Shown piece by piece: positions 61,055 to 64,000 of a stretch of DNA of 64,000 nucleotides. A program made the position numbers and the translations under genes. The notes below the pieces were generated by a model. It did not search any database. It saw only the letters and a program-made list of their open reading frames with translations, and was not told the origin of the DNA. Numbering within the stretch: the first letter of the stretch is position 1; each line of letters starts with the position of its first letter. Source of the DNA: Novosphingobium endophyticum (GTDB taxonomy: Bacteria > Pseudomonadota > Alphaproteobacteria > Sphingomonadales > Sphingomonadaceae). The stretch is from assembly GCF_014640675.1 (NCBI RefSeq), contig NZ_BMHK01000013.1, forward strand, positions 1 to 64,000, in the 5' to 3' direction.

Positions 61055-63166
61055 ATGACCCAGATCAACGATAAAATTTCCATCCACATCGACGGCGATG
61101 TCGGCTTCATCATCAGTGACAACCCGCCGGTGAACGCGCTGGGTATCGCGGTGCGGACCGGGCTGGTCGATGCGCTTCAGGCCCTCAATACGGAACCCGC
61201 GGTCAAGGCAATCGTGCTGTATTGCGAGGGCCGGACTTTCTTCGCCGGTGCCGACATCACGGAATTCGGCAAACCCCGCATCTCTCCCACCCTGCAGGAG
61301 GCGATTGCCGCGCTCGAAAGCTCGGCCAAGCCGGTGATCGCCGCAATTCACGGCACCGCACTGGGCGGAGGCCTCGAGATTGCGCTCGGGTGTCCGTTCC
61401 GCGTCGCCGTTCCCGCCGCGAGGGTCGGCTTGCCGGAGATCAATCTGGGTCTTTTCGCCGGGGGCGGCGGGACGCAGCGACTGCCCCGCCTGATCGGGCC
61501 GGAAAAAGCGCTGGAGTTCGTCCTGTCGGGCAAGCCGGTGAGCGCGAGGCAGGCACTGGCGCTCGGTATCGTCGACGCGGTCGAGGACGGTGAGCCCGCC
61601 GCCATCGGCGCCGCCTTCGCCCGCCGCGTCATCGACGGGAGCATTCCCGCCGTGCCCGTGCGGGATCGCGATGACAAGCTGGCCGCGACGCGCGCCAATG
61701 CATCCGCCTTCGACGCGCTGGCCAAAAAGCTCACCGCGCGCAGCAAGGGCCAGGATGCGCCGCAGGCCAACATTGATTCCATACGTCGATCCTTCACCAT
61801 GGGCATTGACGAGGCGCTGGCGATTGACGCGGTGGCCAATCGCGAGCTGATGGCGGGCAGCCAGTCGCGCGCGCTGCGCCACTTGTTCTTTGCCGAGCGC
61901 GAGGCCGCGAAGATCCCCGGCCTGCCCGAGAGCACCGGCGCGCGCGAGGTGTCCAGGGCCGCGATCGTCGGGGCCGGCACCATGGGCGGCGGCATCGCCA
62001 TGTGCTTTGCCGGCGCGGGCATCCCGGTGACGATCATCGACGCCACCAAAGAGGCGCTCGACCGCGGTATGGAGCGGGTAAGGGCAAACTACGCGACCTC
62101 CGTGAAACGCGGGTCCATCACGCAGGAGCAGATGGACGCGCGACTCGCCTGCATCACCCCCTCCGTCGACCGCGCCGGGGCAGCGGACGCCGATGTGGTG
62201 ATCGAGGCGGTGTTCGAGGACATGGGCGTCAAGAAGGAAATCTTCGCCGACCTCGAGAAGCGCGTGATGCCCGGCACGGTGCTCGCCTCCAATACCTCGG
62301 CGCTGGACGTTGACGAGATCGCGTCGGTTCTGGCGCGGCCGGAGGACTTCGTAGGCATGCACTTCTTCTCGCCGGCCAACGTGATGAAGCTGTTGGAGGT
62401 CGTGCGTGCGGCCAGGACCGGCCCCGAGGCCATTCTGACCGCGATGGCGGTGGGCAAGAAGATCGGCAAGGTGCCGGTCCTGTCCGGCAATTGCGACGGC
62501 TTCATCGGCAACCGCATGGTCGCCAAGCGTTCGGCCCAGGCGGAACGGCTATTGCAACAGGGCGCCTTCCCGCAACAAGTGGACGCGGCGCTCACCGATC
62601 TCGGCTTCCCCATGGGACCGCTGACCACTAACGACATGTCGGGGCTCGACATCGGCTATTCGATCCGCAAGCGGCGTGGGACGCCCTTCCCCATTGCGGA
62701 CGCCATCGTCGAGAGCGGGCGTCTGGGCCAGAAGACTGGCGCGGGCTATTACCGCTATGAGCCGGGCGACCGCACACCTTATCCGAACCCGGAAACCGAG
62801 GCGCTGATCATCGCCACATCGGAGAAGCTCGGCATCGTCCGGCGGGAGATTGCCGGGGAGGAAATGGTGGAACGGCTGCTATTTCCGCTGATCAACGAAG
62901 GCGCCCGCATACTGGAAGAGGGGATCGCCCTGCGCGCGTCGGACGTCGATCTGGTCTGGATCAACGGCTATGGCTGGCCGCGTCACCTGGGCGGCCCCAT
63001 GTTCTACGCAGACGAGGCGGGACTGTCCCATATCGTCGCGCGGCTGAGGGAATTCGCGGCGGAATCGCCGGGTGATCCCTCTCTTCAGCCCGCATCGCTG
63101 CTCAGCGAATTGGCGCAAAAGGGGCAGACCTTCGCGGAATGGCAGAAGAACCGCGCAGCGGCGTGA
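61055..63166 (+). CDS. 3-hydroxyacyl-CoA dehydrogenase / enoyl-CoA hydratase fusion (FadJ-type)
   Basis: A 703-aa bifunctional beta-oxidation protein. The N-terminal crotonase domain (about 1-190) keeps both glutamates (GGGLEIALG and LPEINLGLFAGGGGTQRLPR). The dehydrogenase half has AAIVGAGTMGGGIAMCFAGA near 300, catalytic His in GMHFFSPANVMKLLEVV and NCDGFIGNR, then a duplicated C-terminal domain ending Gly-Gly-Pro-Met-Phe-Tyr-Ala. It hydrates enoyl-CoA and oxidises the hydroxyacyl-CoA. ATG 61055; the frame opens 16 codons earlier. Divergent from the ACAD. Confidence 0.95.
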   Translation: MTQINDKISIHIDGDVGFIISDNPPVNALGIAVRTGLVDALQALNTEPAVKAIVLYCEGRTFFAGADITEFGKPRISPTLQEAIAALESSAKPVIAAIHGTALGGGLEIALGCPFRVAVPAARVGLPEINLGLFAGGGGTQRLPRLIGPEKALEFVLSGKPVSARQALALGIVDAVEDGEPAAIGAAFARRVIDGSIPAVPVRDRDDKLAATRANASAFDALAKKLTARSKGQDAPQANIDSIRRSFTMGIDEALAIDAVANRELMAGSQSRALRHLFFAEREAAKIPGLPESTGAREVSRAAIVGAGTMGGGIAMCFAGAGIPVTIIDATKEALDRGMERVRANYATSVKRGSITQEQMDARLACITPSVDRAGAADADVVIEAVFEDMGVKKEIFADLEKRVMPGTVLASNTSALDVDEIASVLARPEDFVGMHFFSPANVMKLLEVVRAARTGPEAILTAMAVGKKIGKVPVLSGNCDGFIGNRMVAKRSAQAERLLQQGAFPQQVDAALTDLGFPMGPLTTNDMSGLDIGYSIRKRRGTPFPIADAIVESGRLGQKTGAGYYRYEPGDRTPYPNPETEALIIATSEKLGIVRREIAGEEMVERLLFPLINEGARILEEGIALRASDVDLVWINGYGWPRHLGGPMFYADEAGLSHIVARLREFAAESPGDPSLQPASLLSELAQKGQTFAEWQKNRAAA

Positions 63167-63214
63167 GCGCGGCAAGTTTCAATGATTCAGTATTCAGATT
63201 CAGGAGAGCCACAG

Positions 63215-64000
63215 ATGAACGATAGTGAAAACGAGTTCCAGCGCGAAATCGACTACAGCGAGTTCGATTTCTTCAAGGTCGAGATCGGCGAGGACGGCGT
63301 GACCGTCGTCACCATGAACGATCCCGAAAAACTGAATGCGGTGGGTCCGCACAATCACTGGCAGCTCGAGGACATCTGGCTCAAGCTGGCGCGCGACGAG
63401 CGCGTCAAGGTCATCGTGCTGACGGGCGCCGGAAAGGCCTTTTCGGCGGGTGGCAACATCAAGCTGATGGCCGAGCGCGCACAGACCGAATATGGCCTGA
63501 AATATGCGCTGCGCGTGCCGATCAATACGCTGCGCATCTGGGACCAGATCCTGATGACCCCGCAGCCGATCATCGCTGCCGTCAACGGCGACGCCATCGG
63601 CCTTGGCACCTCGCTCTTCGCCTTCTGCGACATGAGCATCGTCGCTGACGACGCCAAGCTGGGCGATACCCACGTCAAGGTCGGCCTTGTTGCCGGCGAC
63701 GGCGGTGCGGTCATGTGGCCGCTGTTGGTGGGACCGCAGAAGGCCAAGGAATATCTGATGCGCGGCAAGCTGCTGAACGGCAAGAAGGCGGAGGAGATCG
63801 GCCTCGTCAATTATGCCTTTCCCAGGGAGCAGGTGCTGGACGAGGCACTCAAGATCGCGCGCGAGATCGCGGGTCAGCCCATCTGGGCGGTCCGCTGGTC
63901 CAAGGCGGCGGTCAACAAGTGCCTGCGCGACCAGGTCAACCTTACCGGCGAGCTATCTATCGCCTATGAGGCCATGACCATGCTGACCAACGACTACAAG
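63215..64000 (+). CDS. Enoyl-CoA hydratase/isomerase family protein (runs off window end)
   Basis: At least 262 aa; the stop lies past the window edge, but family length suggests it is nearly complete. FSAGGNIKLMAE and GDAIGLGTSLFAFCDMSIVA are the CoA/oxyanion segments; GDTHVKVGLVAGDGGAVMWP replaces the Pro-Glu-x motif, with Asp and Gly-Asp-Gly-Gly as in a large non-hydratase subgroup. Start ATG 63215 behind CAGGAGAG. Follows FadJ by 48 bp and is likely co-transcribed. Confidence 0.9.
   Translation, partial: MNDSENEFQREIDYSEFDFFKVEIGEDGVTVVTMNDPEKLNAVGPHNHWQLEDIWLKLARDERVKVIVLTGAGKAFSAGGNIKLMAERAQTEYGLKYALRVPINTLRIWDQILMTPQPIIAAVNGDAIGLGTSLFAFCDMSIVADDAKLGDTHVKVGLVAGDGGAVMWPLLVGPQKAKEYLMRGKLLNGKKAEEIGLVNYAFPREQVLDEALKIAREIAGQPIWAVRWSKAAVNKCLRDQVNLTGELSIAYEAMTMLTNDYK

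Noticed and set aside
1..64000. CRISPR arrays, tRNA or rRNA genes, riboswitches, replication origin
   Set aside because: Looked for and not found: no regularly spaced repeats, no cloverleaf-like segments in the gaps, no rRNA-like stretches, no iteron clusters or replication genes.

Overview
The window is a G+C-rich stretch of alphaproteobacterial DNA. Gene style points to a sphingomonad (Sphingobium/Novosphingobium-like): a TonB-dependent receptor beside dehydrogenases, DUF1214 and EthD-type proteins, P450cam-like P450s, an integrase fragment and a REP-like hairpin of kinds familiar from that family. This assignment is inferred from gene content only. No rRNA, tRNA, CRISPR array or replication gene was seen.

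Layout. 61-8259: a catabolic block with three short-chain dehydrogenases (SDRs), two CurA-like double-bond reductases, a TonB-dependent receptor and two SnoaL-like proteins. 8260-12148: a mobile-DNA scar holding a both-ends-truncated tyrosine recombinase, an intact GSU2403-type nucleotidyltransferase, an IS5-family transposase remnant with a 4-bp duplication frameshift and one terminal repeat, the N-terminus of a gene cut by that IS, and an intact phosphotriesterase-like hydrolase with a TTG start. 12529-63166 and on to the window end: a long catabolic island. It contains a PcaF-like thiolase; a P450/SDR/MFS/VOC/SDR run; a DUF1214/NmrA/EthD/SDR run; a serine hydrolase/GMC oxidoreductase/TetR/P450/ferredoxin/P450 run; an amidohydrolase; two LysR regulators and one AraC regulator; ketoacid dehydrogenase E1 alpha/beta; a second thiolase; an isomerase-like crotonase, OB-fold protein and Ltp-type thiolase-like protein; a sterol desaturase-like protein; a four-SDR operon; an acyl-CoA dehydrogenase/Rieske oxygenase/KstD-like operon; and a FadJ-type fusion with a further crotonase at the end.

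Taken together the genes describe uptake (TonB receptor, MFS), oxygenation (three intact P450s with one ferredoxin, one Rieske oxygenase), alcohol/ketone oxidation (fifteen SDRs, GMC), ring or chain desaturation (KstD-like flavoprotein, acyl-CoA dehydrogenase) and CoA-thioester breakdown (crotonases, FadJ, two thiolases, Ltp-type aldolase candidate). This best fits degradation of a bulky alicyclic or isoprenoid substrate (steroid-, terpenoid- or bile-acid-like). The substrate is inference; no gene fixes it.

Items most worth a second look: a 75-aa protein made of two copies of an unfamiliar motif (54237-54464); the cysteine-free OB-fold plus nucleophile-less thiolase pair (45621-47137); an acyl-CoA dehydrogenase with Gly in place of the catalytic Glu; an SDR with Phe in place of the catalytic Tyr; a shared 22-bp operator candidate on both sides of the tetR gene; and two genomic scars (IS/integrase at 9-11 kb, MarR/P450 at 34.9-35.6 kb).
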